A stretch of 22,503 nucleotides of DNA from IMG/VR virus record IMGVR_UViG_3300025660_000029, positions 1-22,503 of that record; one strand, 5' to 3'. The notes below the pieces were generated by a model. The model did not search any database. It was given only the letters and a program-made list of their open reading frames with translations, and was not told where the DNA came from. The position numbers and the translations under genes were made by a program. This DNA comes from a virus. Positions within the stretch are counted from its first letter, which is position 1. Every line of letters begins with the position of its first letter. Positions 1 through 9,700 of this stretch are shown piece by piece.

Positions 1-1152
1 CCCCTCTACGAGGACGTGGAGAGTCTGCTGATGATGGGGTTCCTCTCCAACCCGGTAACGGTCAACGGGCTCCGTCTCAGTCTCCGGTCCCTGGGACCTG
101 GCGACAGATTCCTCCTGCACACGAGGGCTGCGGGCACCCCTGACAAGCAGTGGAAGTGCTGGATGGTGGCCTCCTCCGTCTGGATGGTAGACGGCTACTG
201 CATCCTCGGTGAACCCCACGCAGCCCCTGCCATCTGGAAGAAGATTCAGGCGCTCCCCCCGTCTGCCCTGGAGATGTTGTTCAGCATCGTTCAAGGGCTT
301 TTCTCCCGACAGGACAGGGCTATCAGGGCTGTTGAGCCCTACACCTACGAGACCGCCTCCAGGTACTTGTGGCGCTCCACGGCTGGCCGGTTCCGTCCGG
401 GCGTGCCTGGTGCTGAAAAGCTGGGGTCTAACCACGTTCAGCAGATGTGGGCCTTCTACAACCGGGTGGAGGACACCAAACAGTCTCAGGATGCGGTGTG
501 GGAGGGCCAGAAGTTCGTCGCCTCCACGATGTCCTCTGGGGTCAAGAAGGTCGATCAGAAGGACAGGCAGCGGACACAGCAGGAGACAGAGCGCCGTCAG
601 CGTGTCCAAGACCTGTTCTACTACAAGCACATCGGGATCATTTCGGACGACCCGGAGAAGAAAGGCGAGGATCCCCGGCTGGCGGGCGTCACTCACGCCA
701 ACACCCCCGACGAACTGGCGGACGAGATGCGTCGTTGGGTACAGGGGGATGAGGACATCCACGACCAGGTGGTCAGCGCCTACAAGCGTGCGGTTGTAGC
801 CCAGCACACACAGCAGAAAGAGGAGCAGGAGAAGCGGGCAGCGGCGTACCGGGAACAGTTGGAGCATTTCCAGGGGCCGTCCACACAGCTTGTCGGCTAC
901 ACGGCGGCACAGTTGCAGGAGATCGTCAAAGATCGGAGCCCGGGAGCGCCTGGTGTTCGCTTTATTGCTGAAGGGGGCCAAGGAGGTCGAGATTACCTCT
1001 ATGAGAAGTACCTAGAGAGGGAGCCTGATGCCGGTTTGCTTTCTACTCAACAGGGCAGAGTGGTCAGGCAAGGGGCTCCGTCCCTGTTGGAAAAGGTGGC
1101 CGAAAGGCAGCTTCAGTTTGGCAGGTCGGTTGATGATGAGCCCACGGAGTAA
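1..1152 (+). CDS. Charged protein upstream of tape measure, possible tail assembly chaperone (5' partial)
   Basis: The frame is open at the left edge: bases 1-15 read P-L-Y-E-D in frame with the rest. The GTG at 16 is therefore probably not the true start and the gene is cut by the window. At least 383 residues are visible. The first ~110 look globular, with many Trp and Met (for example WKCWMVASSVWMVDGY). The stretch from about residue 170 is highly charged with predicted long helices (KKVDQKDRQRTQQETERRQ, and HTQQKEEQEKRAAAYREQLE near residue 270). I see no enzymatic motif, signal peptide or membrane span. Lying directly upstream of the tape measure gene, with a 3-base gap, it may be a tail assembly chaperone or small baseplate assembly factor. 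That is inference from position only. I saw no convincing slippery heptamer for the programmed frameshift known in many tail chaperone pairs. Confidence 0.8.
   Translation, partial: PLYEDVESLLMMGFLSNPVTVNGLRLSLRSLGPGDRFLLHTRAAGTPDKQWKCWMVASSVWMVDGYCILGEPHAAPAIWKKIQALPPSALEMLFSIVQGLFSRQDRAIRAVEPYTYETASRYLWRSTAGRFRPGVPGAEKLGSNHVQQMWAFYNRVEDTKQSQDAVWEGQKFVASTMSSGVKKVDQKDRQRTQQETERRQRVQDLFYYKHIGIISDDPEKKGEDPRLAGVTHANTPDELADEMRRWVQGDEDIHDQVVSAYKRAVVAQHTQQKEEQEKRAAAYREQLEHFQGPSTQLVGYTAAQLQEIVKDRSPGAPGVRFIAEGGQGGRDYLYEKYLEREPDAGLLSTQQGRVVRQGAPSLLEKVAERQLQFGRSVDDEPTE
1146..1149 (+). promoter_or_regulatory. Ribosome binding site of tape measure gene
   Basis: GGAG ends six bases before the ATG at 1156. 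It overlaps the last sense codon of the preceding gene, so upstream termination and downstream initiation are closely linked. It supports 1156 as the start. Confidence 0.6.
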
Positions 1153-1155
1153 CTA

Positions 1156-4100
1156 ATGCCGCCTTCTGCGAATGACATCGTCGTCCGGGTCATACCGGAC
1201 ATCCAGGCTGCCGGGGGTTCGATCTCCTCGCAGTTCAAGAAGGTCGCCAACCCGATCAAGAAGATCGTCGGCGACGCCCTTGGGGAAGCCCTGGATACGG
1301 CGTGGTCCCCCCGTGCGCTTGGCAAGGTCCAGAAGAACCTCGCCAAGATCGAGGTGGAGGCGGTCAAGGCAAGGGAAACAGCTTCCATCAAGGCTGCCGC
1401 CATCGACCGCCGCCTCCGTAAGAAGCACCTCGGTGAGGATGAGAAGATCCGCCTCCAATCGGCCAAGAAAGAGGCGAATCTGGAGGCCAAGAACCTTGAA
1501 GACCGCCTGAAGAAAGAGGCTGGTGCGGTTTCCGCCGCCGCAAAGCGCAGCAAGGACGCTGAGACACAACTGAAGGCTATGGGCGCAGAGGTTTCTAAAC
1601 TCTCCTCCGCCTCCGCAGAACGCTTCGGAGAGTCCCTGGCCGGTGCGTTTGCAGACCTTTCCTCCGGGGATCTTGGGAACATGTCCGGTCTCATCAAGAA
1701 GATCGGTGAGGGCACGAAGAAGCAGGGCTTGAACGCACAGGCCAAAGCCGACACCGGTGAAGCGGGCAAGCTCATGGGCACCTTGGGCGGGTTCCTGACC
1801 AAGATCGGCCCTGCTCTGATCGCCATCGGGGCTATTGCTGGAGGGCTGGCCGCCATCGCCAAGCTCATCATGGACGTAGATGAGAAGGCGAAGGACCTCA
1901 ACAAGACCATGCTCGAATCTGGGCTGACCGGGTTGGAGGTGGCGGGTGCTCTCGATGATGTGGAGGCCGGGTTCACCAAGATCCGCAAAGCGTTCACGGA
2001 CTTCAACCTCAACCGGATCTGGGGCACAACGCCAGAGGACCACATCAAGATCCTTGGGGCCTACTCTGAAGCGGGGTTCACGTTCAAGGAGGTCACGAAG
2101 GGAGCCGCCAATGCCGCAGAGGAGATGGAACGACTCCAGGATGCCACCATCATGACCCTCAAGTATTCCAAGCTCCTCGGTGCAGGCACGGACGAGATGG
2201 CTGGCAACATCGGCATGTGGATGGAGGAGTTGGGCAAGGACATGAAGTCCGTAGAAGAAGGACTCGGGGCGATCACCATCGCCGCACGGGGGTCGGGCTT
2301 CGGCGTGAAGCGCTTCTACGGGATGGTCCTACAAGCTACCTCTGGCATGTCCATGTACAACGTCCGGTTGGCTGAGACCGCTGCCATGCTGTCCATGATC
2401 ACCAAGATCCTCGGCCCGCAGCGTGGCGGGGCCTTTGTTGAGGGGCTCACCAAGGGCTTCAGCGAGGAAGGCTACCAGGACAGGATGAAGCGGACCAAGC
2501 TTGTTGGATCGGGCAAGGTCAAAGATGAACTAGGGGGGGCCGCAAGCCGGATAGGTAAGGACCTGCTGCGGGGGATGGATACAGGGAAGATCGCGGGGCT
2601 ACAGGCGGCAGCCAAGGCCGCAGGGTTGGACGTGAACCTGGTAGGCAAGTCCACAGAGGACCAGACCAAAGCCCTTGTCGCTGCCCTGACTACAGCGGGG
2701 CCGAAGAAGACCGCCGCCTTTATTGCGGATGCGGAAGAGCATATCGGGTTGGATCAGACCAGGAAGCTGGAAGACCTGGCGAAGCTCTCAGCAGGGATCA
2801 AAGGCGGCCTTGCTGACGTGGCTCACGCTATGAGCGGGTTCGATATGGGCGGCAAGCTGGCGATCCTGCTCAACGGTGTGGCAGCCAAGTTCTCTAAGCC
2901 GATCTACGAATTGCAGGGGCTGGAGCGTGTGGGTGCCGCCGAAATGATGGGCATGTCCGTTGAGCAGTTCGATGAACTCCAGAGGATCAGCGGACGCCTG
3001 CACAGCAACTTTGAGAACACACAGAAGCAGGCCAAGCGAGATGCTGCACAGGGAAAGGAATCCTCCGAAGCTGTCATCAAGCAGCAGATCGAAACGCAGG
3101 GCATCTTCGCAGAGGGTGGCAAGGTTTGGGCTGCCATTCTGGATCAGGACGGGGAGATCGCACGGGACGAGAACGGCAAGATCATCAAGGAAGAGATCAA
3201 GAATGTCGGGGACTACATGCAGACACAGGGCAAGCTCTTGGAGCAAGCCGTGGCGTCTGAGTTGGACGAGCAGACCCGGCTGTCCGTGAAGATCGCTTCC
3301 GCAACCACGGCGATGAGCCACACGATGAGCGTCGGGGTAGCCTCTGTTCTGGAAGGCATCTACAGTGCGATCACCTCCATCAAGGAATGGCTGTTCGGGG
3401 ATAAGGACGAGAAGGTTGTCGCTGAAGTTGTCGACCGGGCACTTCAGGGGGTCGAGAAGAGTCTTCGGGAGGGCCAAGAGGCTGTCCGCATGTCGGAGGC
3501 TTTGATCGATTCGTATCGGGACTTGATGCAGGCGGACCCCAAGAACAAGGCCAAGCACAAGAAGGACCTGGAGCTAGAAACGGCGGCCCTTGCAGCGATG
3601 CAGGCACAAGTAGCGGCGTACACGGCGCAGAAGGAGTCCCTGCGAGGTGAAGGGTATATAGGGAGTAAGCCCGCCGGTTGGTCCAGTACCGAGTGGCAGA
3701 CACAACGGGGGAAGATGCTCAAGGGTATCGCATCCGGTGGCAGGGAGGACCCAATGGCTGCGGGACAGAGCCTCCAGTCCATGTCTGTTCAGCATGCCGG
3801 GATGGCCTCACAATGGGGTCCTTTGGTTCAGAAACTGGCCTCCCAGGGCAACCGTAAGGCCCAGGAGGCAGTGTCGGGCATGGAATACATCCCGGGGGCA
3901 GAGATCCCGACCCCGAAGGGAGGCTGGACAGCCCCCATGGAGTGGAAGAAAGAGGACCTGACCATGTTGGCGGAGGCCCTTGGGGTGGGGTTCCAGCAAC
4001 AGTGGCTCACCCCGATTGCGGACATGCAGGGAGAGGTGTTCCAGTTCCTTGTGAAAGGTAAGGGGACCAAGATCGAAGGGCAGGGAGCGGAAGCTGTGGG

Positions 4101-4701
4101 TGAGTCCGCTTTCGGGGAAGCCTTCTTGAAGGACGCCGGGGAAGGGACGGAGTACCAGGCCGCCCTACTCAGGTTGGAGGAGCAGAAGGAATCCCGCAGG
4201 TCGGTTCGCCGGGGGGAGTTCAAGGCCGACACACAGGACGCTACGAAGACGGGAGTCCTAGCGGCCATGGAGGACATCGAAAACCAGAAGAAGAAGGAGC
4301 AGGCCAGCCGGATAGGGGCATCACTCAGGGCAATCACAGACGGCGGGTCCCAGGCTTACTGGGAGGAGGCTGCAGAGGCCCTCATGAAGGGTCAGATGTC
4401 CGACGAGGTGAGGGCAACCTTGTTGCCACACAAGGGCCGCATCGGTGAGTTGATGGGGAACACGAACATCCCGGGTTTGCTGGGGGGCAAGACGGACGAC
4501 ATGGTGTTGCAGATCGGGGCTGGCGGCGTGAAGTTCGCACAGCGGGTCGACAACAACGACGTCGGTGTGTTCGCCAAGCCTGGAGGGGCCATCTCCAAGG
4601 GCGGCGCTGGCGGTTCCGTCAACGTGTTCCACCTTTACAACGACGGCCCTGGCGTCATGAAGTCCATCGAGAAGGCCCAGCGGGCCGGGGTTCTGGGTTA
4701 A
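1156..4701 (+). CDS. Tape measure-like tail protein
   Basis: This 1181-residue protein starts at an ATG with GGAG six bases upstream. Residues ~50-140 are Lys/Glu/Ala-rich and look coiled-coil (for example EVEAVKARETASIKAAAIDR). A hydrophobic Gly/Ala-rich segment follows at about 216-239 (KIGPALIAIGAIAGGLAAIA), then long, mostly helical Ala/Lys/Glu-rich sequence. The C-terminus ends in HLYNDGPGVMKSIEKAQRAG, a tail of the kind seen in tape-measure proteins. Size, helical composition, a single internal membrane-like segment and position before hub and spike genes all fit a tape measure. Such proteins sit in the tail tube, set its length and are ejected with the DNA. At the usual rule of about 1.5 angstrom per residue, 1181 residues would span roughly 180 nm (inference). 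I see no lytic transglycosylase or peptidase motif in it, unlike some tape measures. A run of seven G at 2532-2538 stays in frame. Confidence 0.82.
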   Translation: MPPSANDIVVRVIPDIQAAGGSISSQFKKVANPIKKIVGDALGEALDTAWSPRALGKVQKNLAKIEVEAVKARETASIKAAAIDRRLRKKHLGEDEKIRLQSAKKEANLEAKNLEDRLKKEAGAVSAAAKRSKDAETQLKAMGAEVSKLSSASAERFGESLAGAFADLSSGDLGNMSGLIKKIGEGTKKQGLNAQAKADTGEAGKLMGTLGGFLTKIGPALIAIGAIAGGLAAIAKLIMDVDEKAKDLNKTMLESGLTGLEVAGALDDVEAGFTKIRKAFTDFNLNRIWGTTPEDHIKILGAYSEAGFTFKEVTKGAANAAEEMERLQDATIMTLKYSKLLGAGTDEMAGNIGMWMEELGKDMKSVEEGLGAITIAARGSGFGVKRFYGMVLQATSGMSMYNVRLAETAAMLSMITKILGPQRGGAFVEGLTKGFSEEGYQDRMKRTKLVGSGKVKDELGGAASRIGKDLLRGMDTGKIAGLQAAAKAAGLDVNLVGKSTEDQTKALVAALTTAGPKKTAAFIADAEEHIGLDQTRKLEDLAKLSAGIKGGLADVAHAMSGFDMGGKLAILLNGVAAKFSKPIYELQGLERVGAAEMMGMSVEQFDELQRISGRLHSNFENTQKQAKRDAAQGKESSEAVIKQQIETQGIFAEGGKVWAAILDQDGEIARDENGKIIKEEIKNVGDYMQTQGKLLEQAVASELDEQTRLSVKIASATTAMSHTMSVGVASVLEGIYSAITSIKEWLFGDKDEKVVAEVVDRALQGVEKSLREGQEAVRMSEALIDSYRDLMQADPKNKAKHKKDLELETAALAAMQAQVAAYTAQKESLRGEGYIGSKPAGWSSTEWQTQRGKMLKGIASGGREDPMAAGQSLQSMSVQHAGMASQWGPLVQKLASQGNRKAQEAVSGMEYIPGAEIPTPKGGWTAPMEWKKEDLTMLAEALGVGFQQQWLTPIADMQGEVFQFLVKGKGTKIEGQGAEAVGESAFGEAFLKDAGEGTEYQAALLRLEEQKESRRSVRRGEFKADTQDATKTGVLAAMEDIENQKKKEQASRIGASLRAITDGGSQAYWEEAAEALMKGQMSDEVRATLLPHKGRIGELMGNTNIPGLLGGKTDDMVLQIGAGGVKFAQRVDNNDVGVFAKPGGAISKGGAGGSVNVFHLYNDGPGVMKSIEKAQRAGVLG

Positions 4702-4704
4702 GCC

Positions 4705-5472
4705 ATGCCGTTGGGACACCGCACCAATGTCACGCCCGTTTTCCGGTCGGCGTTCAAGTCGAAGGACGATGAGTTCGATACCAACAAGGGGACCAAGCCA
4801 GTCGTGTTCGACATCCTTGCCCCGGACCATGAGACCAGCATCCTCCCGGACGGCTTGGCGATGGTCCTGCACGTCAACCCAAGCTCGATGAGCCTCAATT
4901 ACACGAAGATGATTGAGCGGATCCAGACGAAGGGCGGCTTCGTTGAGCAGCACTGGGGCGAGGGCGTCGATGGGATCGACTTCAACATGGCCACGGGCGG
5001 GTTCAAGCGGGTCTTCTCTGGCCTGTCCAACGTGACGGGCGGCCCTGGTGCCTACGACGCCAAGGGCACCCGGCGGGAGACCATCGCCTACGACAAGTAC
5101 CTGGACATGCTGGCCTTGTTCCACAACAACGGCAGCGTCTATGACGCCTCCGGCAAGATCGTGTTCCAGGGCATGATCAAGATCACCTTCGACGGTGGCA
5201 TCTACTTCGGGTGGTTCTCAGACTTCAACGTCACGGAAGCCGCCGAGAAGCCTTACCAGTTTGCGTTGACTACCAAGTTCACCATCGACCACGAGGTCCA
5301 GCGGTTCCGCACGTTGCCTTACAACCGGGGCCTCGTACCCGGGGCCACAGGTATGCGTGACGTAGACCCCGCTTCGATTGTGCCCACGACCACCCAGATC
5401 ACGAATGAGCGGCTGGCAGGGAGCCTTGGCGGGCGTATCGGGGGCATTCTGTCCGGGGAGGGTCTGAAATGA
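4705..5472 (+). CDS. Baseplate/tail tube initiator-like protein, short paralogue
   Basis: This 255-residue protein starts at ATG 4705, three bases after the tape measure stop, with only a weak GGG upstream. Its core carries NPSSMSLNYTK (58-68), GGFVEQHWGEG (77-87), FHNNGSVYD (139-147) and DGGIYFGWFSDF (from 163), followed by a beta-rich stretch ending FALTTKFTIDHE. The same motifs in the same order recur in the next gene, so the two are paralogues (seen in the sequence). There is no signal peptide, membrane span or enzymatic motif. In T4, the paralogous gp48 and gp54 sit on the hub and start tail tube assembly. A tandem pair between tape measure and hub is consistent with that role, but the assignment is inference from order and pairing, not from a recognised domain. 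The stop overlaps the next start as ATGA. Confidence 0.82.
   Translation: MPLGHRTNVTPVFRSAFKSKDDEFDTNKGTKPVVFDILAPDHETSILPDGLAMVLHVNPSSMSLNYTKMIERIQTKGGFVEQHWGEGVDGIDFNMATGGFKRVFSGLSNVTGGPGAYDAKGTRRETIAYDKYLDMLALFHNNGSVYDASGKIVFQGMIKITFDGGIYFGWFSDFNVTEAAEKPYQFALTTKFTIDHEVQRFRTLPYNRGLVPGATGMRDVDPASIVPTTTQITNERLAGSLGGRIGGILSGEGLK
5455..5462 (+). promoter_or_regulatory. Strong ribosome binding site of second paralogue
   Basis: GGGGAGGG lies six bases before the ATG at 5469, inside the end of the preceding gene. With the ATGA stop/start overlap it fixes the start and suggests coupled translation. Confidence 0.65.
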
Positions 5473-6779
5473 CAGTTCCCATCGGACAACGAGGGGCTAT
5501 CCCTTCACCCAAGACGATCAGCGGGGACAACTACGGGGATCGACGCCTTCAGCAGGTTTCAAGGGCCGTAACGGACCCTCCGCCCCCGGACGCATTCAGC
5601 GGACTGAGGAGCGGACCCGAACTGTCCCTCGAGTTGGAGGCCGCACGGGCGACCCCGCTTTCGTTGGAGGACAGCCTCCTGCGGAACCTCTCCCCGTTCA
5701 TGTTCCAGGTGGAACCCCCGATGGTCTTTGGGGAGGACGCTGGGTTCACGGACAAGCCAAGGAACGCCTTCAACCCGGCCATGTACGGTGAGGCCGGGAA
5801 CACAGGCATCACGTCGTTCCAGGCGGCCCGTGCCAAGCTCTCCCAGACAGGCATCGTGGGGATCAGCTACCAGGCGCAGGGGGCTCAGGAGTACGTCACA
5901 CAGAACGCAGCCAGCAAGTCCTCCCAGACAGCCGCTGACGGTACGACTACGGACGTAGACGGCACAGGGGGCCAGAAGTACGGTCAGCCCGCTATCGCCG
6001 ATCTCTACACGGCTGTGGACATCGCCCAGCAGTTGTCGGCGATCCTCAACACGCCGCCGCTTGTCCTGTTGATCAACCCGCAGAACATGGCGATCACGTA
6101 CACGAAGATCCAGCAGTACCAGGACCGTTCCAGGCACGGCTACATCTTCCATGCGTGGGGCGAAGACCAGCCTAAGCTCTCCATCACTGCTCGCTGCGGT
6201 GCGTTCCTGTCCGGCGGGAGAGGCGTCCAGTTCGCCAGTAAGCGGGACTCGAAGGCGTGGCAGAACCTGATGACCGCCTTCCAATTCTACAAGAACAACG
6301 GGTACATCTACGACACGGTCGGCAAGTCGAACGCCCACCTGTTCGTGGGTGCCCTGTCCATTCACTACGACGGGTGGATCTACTACGGCAACATGGAATC
6401 CTTCTCCTACAGCTACGAGGAGGACAAGCAGAACGGTGGCATCGAGTTCACCATGGAGTTCACCGTGTCCTCCATGACGGACACGTCGCAGCCCTCCTTT
6501 GCCGTGACGCCTATGAAGTCCCCCACGGTGAGCCTGACCGACTCACGGTATATCAGGGATCCTTCACAGCGGGGGCACGAGGGGCCTGGGGTGTACTCGG
6601 TGGACCTGTTCACCAGCAAGCCCAACGTGTCCGTGCAGGGAAGAGTCATCGCCGGGTACAGCGGGGACACCGTGGACGTGGCGGAAGCAGAGCGTCCGAC
6701 GGAGATCAACCCCAGTTCAAACGGGTTCCAACCTCCTGAGACACAAGAGGAAACCGAAGTGGCACAGGTGGAGGTCTAG
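5469..6779 (+). CDS. Baseplate/tail tube initiator-like protein, long paralogue
   Basis: This 436-residue protein starts within the previous stop (ATGA) behind a strong GGGGAGGG site. Residues 1-~190 are an extra N-terminal region, Pro- and Gln-rich and probably partly disordered. The core repeats the motifs of the upstream gene: NPQNMAITYTK (203-213), GYIFHAWGED, FYKNNGYIYD (ending at 282) and DGWIYYG (301-307), then beta strands ending in MEFTVSSM. A roughly 90-residue tail rich in Ser, Thr, Pro and Glu closes the protein. It has no enzymatic motif or membrane segment. The shared core and tandem order suggest two similar rings stacked where the tail tube meets the hub, as gp48/gp54 do in T4 (inference). 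The N-terminal extension could contact the tape measure or wedge. The TAG stop shares its last base with the GTG start of the hub gene. Confidence 0.84.
   Translation: MTVPIGQRGAIPSPKTISGDNYGDRRLQQVSRAVTDPPPPDAFSGLRSGPELSLELEAARATPLSLEDSLLRNLSPFMFQVEPPMVFGEDAGFTDKPRNAFNPAMYGEAGNTGITSFQAARAKLSQTGIVGISYQAQGAQEYVTQNAASKSSQTAADGTTTDVDGTGGQKYGQPAIADLYTAVDIAQQLSAILNTPPLVLLINPQNMAITYTKIQQYQDRSRHGYIFHAWGEDQPKLSITARCGAFLSGGRGVQFASKRDSKAWQNLMTAFQFYKNNGYIYDTVGKSNAHLFVGALSIHYDGWIYYGNMESFSYSYEEDKQNGGIEFTMEFTVSSMTDTSQPSFAVTPMKSPTVSLTDSRYIRDPSQRGHEGPGVYSVDLFTSKPNVSVQGRVIAGYSGDTVDVAEAERPTEINPSSNGFQPPETQEETEVAQVEV
6770..6774 (+). promoter_or_regulatory. Ribosome binding site supporting the GTG start of the hub gene
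   Basis: GGAGG lies four bases before the GTG at 6779, which itself overlaps the preceding TAG stop. The next in-frame ATG (6818) has no comparable site, so the GTG is the likely start. Confidence 0.6.
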
Positions 6780-9700
6780 TGGGTATCGAGCATCGTCCAT
6801 ACGTCGGGACGTGGCAGATGGAGGGGCGCAAGCTCGTCCAGCACACCCCTGATGCCCTGGTCTACATTAACGGAGACCTGACGATCCCGGGTTGCCCCAA
6901 GTGCAACGGACGGATTGACATCCAGAAGTTCGTCACTGAGGTCTCCGTGGACGGGGGTACAGAACCTGGTGCGGCCTCTGCCAGCTTCACTATGTCCGTT
7001 CCGTTCGCCACCAACGAGTCCCTGTTCCGGGACGCCCGGGCGCTCATCCGCCCGGGCCTGGAGGTCACGGTCTACGAGCGGGGCTACTTCCCTGTGAAGG
7101 GCCTGTACTCGAATCTCGGGGATCCCCGTAACCTGGAGAACCCGCCCGAAGGTGGGGGTTTTGACGCCTCCGGCCAGGTGCTTGTTGAACAGGCGACCCT
7201 CGACGAGGACATGATCGCCAAGTGGAAGGGTCGGGGCATGGACGCCCTTGACCAGGGCGGCAGTGTCGGCGAGTCCGCCGTCTACAGTGCGGCGGCCATG
7301 GAGGTCGTAGAGCAGTACTGGCGGCAGAAGTACCCCGCAGGACGTGTGGAGGTGCGGAGCAGCTACCGGGGCGGTGAGGAATCCAACCACGGCACAGGGG
7401 CAGCCACCGACTACGTCGTCAAGACGGGCCAAGGCGGGGCCGAAGTCCCACCCGCAGAGGTCTGGGCCGGACAGAAGAAGCTCGCCGCTGATGGCAAGAT
7501 CCCCGACGGCGGTCACGGCATGTACGTGAACCCTAAGACGGGCAGGCGCACCTCCACGAACCACTATGACTACCGGGGCTCCTACGGCTTCAAAGAGGGT
7601 GAACCCTCGATGTCGTGGATGCGGATCGATACGAACGGGGACGGCAAGGCCGACATGTCCACGGAGCGCAGTTGGGGTGGGGGCACCGGGGGCGCTATCG
7701 GGTGGCTCAACACCAACGGCATGGGGGAGCAGGCCGACTACTTTAATGGTGCGTGGGGGTCTGACAGCGGACTCCCCGGCACTGACGGCATCCCCTCCCT
7801 CGACCAGGTGATGAGCACGGCCACGGAACAAGTAGACGGTACGATGGGTCCTCCGGCCCCCGTGACTCCCACGTCGGCGGACTTTGAGCCCTCCTTGCTG
7901 GAGGAGCTAGGGCTTGCAGGGCAGGGGCTTGAGGACGTGCTGGCCTACCCCTACTACCACGTCTTCCATGGGGTGGTGACACAGGTGGGGACGGCCCGCT
8001 CTGGCCCGACCAAGACGATCAGCGTCCAGTGTGCCTCGATGCTGCACTTCTGGCAGTACCAGAGGGTGAGTACGAACGCCTCCCTGTTCGGTGCCCGACC
8101 TCAGAACTCAAAGCTCAAGGTGAGCCTGGTGGGCCACAACTTCACCGGGATGCACCCCTACGAGATCATCTACACGCTCCACAACGACGTGGGCGGTGCT
8201 GCGGCGGGTGTCTCGTGGGCACTCTCACAGTCCACGAACCAGGACGCATCAGGGATCACGGGTGACTCCCTGTTCAGCCTCAACTTGAAGTACTGGGAGC
8301 AGCGTTTCCAGAACCGACAGGTGAAGCTCCGGTTGCACGGTGCCAGCGGAGAGTTGTTCAACGCCGCACAGGCCGATTGGCTGTCCCGCACGAAGAGCAG
8401 TGAGCTTACAGGCTTGATGAAGCATAGGTTCAACCCCACAGGAGGGTCGGCCAACAAGGGCGTGATGCAACAGTCAGAGGCCCTGGGCTTGCGTAGCTCC
8501 GGCCTCCTGGACGCCCTTCAGTTCTCCCGACGGTCAGCCCCCGGTGGGGTGGACGGCACGTACCCCCGGTTTGAGATGAACCTCGGGGAGATGCAGGCTT
8601 TCACGGCGGACATAGGGAACTACGGGCAGGTCCAACTGTTCGAATCCACCTACGAGTCCAAGCACGACATCGCCGTTGCCGTCTGTGAGATCACAGGCTT
8701 TGAGTTCTTCCAAGACGTCGACGGCGACTTCGTGTTCAAGCCGCCGATGTACAACCTGGACACCTCGTCGAGCCGGGTCTATCGGATCGAGGACATCGAC
8801 ATCATCTCGATCAACTTCGACGAGAAGGAGCCCGAGTTCACTTACGTCACAGGCAAGGGGCCGGGGTTCAAGAACACCCTGGGCACTGGCCTGGAGGGCG
8901 AGTGGGGCGTTCAGGGACAGTACATCGATTACCGGCTGGTGGCCCAGTTCGGATGGCGGCCCCTCGACTTTGAGGTCGCCTACTTCAACGACAGCAAGAG
9001 CCTGTTTTTCGCCTCCGTCAACCGTATGGACATCGCCAACGCAGCGATCAACTCGGCGAGCGTCACGATCCCGTTGCGCCCGGAGTTGAGGCCCGGTTAC
9101 CCGGTCTTCATCCCGTACCTGGACTGCTTCTACTACTGCAACAGCTTTGCCCACAGCTTCAGCGTGGGCGGCCAGTGTACGACGGCCCTTCAGTTGATCG
9201 GCAAGCGGGCCAAGTTCTACGCCCCGGGCTACCCGAACAAGACGGGGATAGAAGCCATTGACCTGTCGAACACGTACCTCCCGCAGAAGCCCTTGGAGGT
9301 CCTGGACGGGAACAACAGCCCGAGGCTGTCTGGGTTCCCGAACGTCGTGATGGCGCTCGACCCCACACAGATCAACCCGCTCTTCTTCGTTGTGGGTGAG
9401 GACATTGACGACATCGCCAATGATTTCACGCTCCAGGCGTTGCTCAACATGGCGGTCAAGGTGGGGGCCCTGAACACGGACGACCCCTCCAACCCTGGCC
9501 CGAAGTATTGGATCAAAGTGGATGCGACCCGGAACAAGTACTTCTGGTTTGAGGGGCCCTCCGGGTATGCGGCGTCCGCCACGTCCACATCGAAGCCTGA
9601 CGGTGCCATCGATCTCAAGGCGGCGGCGGAGGGGTACGAGGCCGCACAGAAGAAGATCACCAAGGCGGTAGACACCAAGGTGGGGGAGAAAGCTCCCCTG

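Noticed and set aside
209-799. Alternate-frame + strand reading frames inside the first gene, considered as a frameshift partner of a tail chaperone
   Set aside because: The products are Arg/Pro/Ser-rich shadows. I saw no slippery heptamer at a suitable place, and the main frame continues to its own stop just before the tape measure.
2532-2538. Run of seven G in the tape measure gene as a slippage or phase-variation site
   Set aside because: The frame continues unbroken on both sides with consistent composition. Nothing suggests that an alternative product is used.
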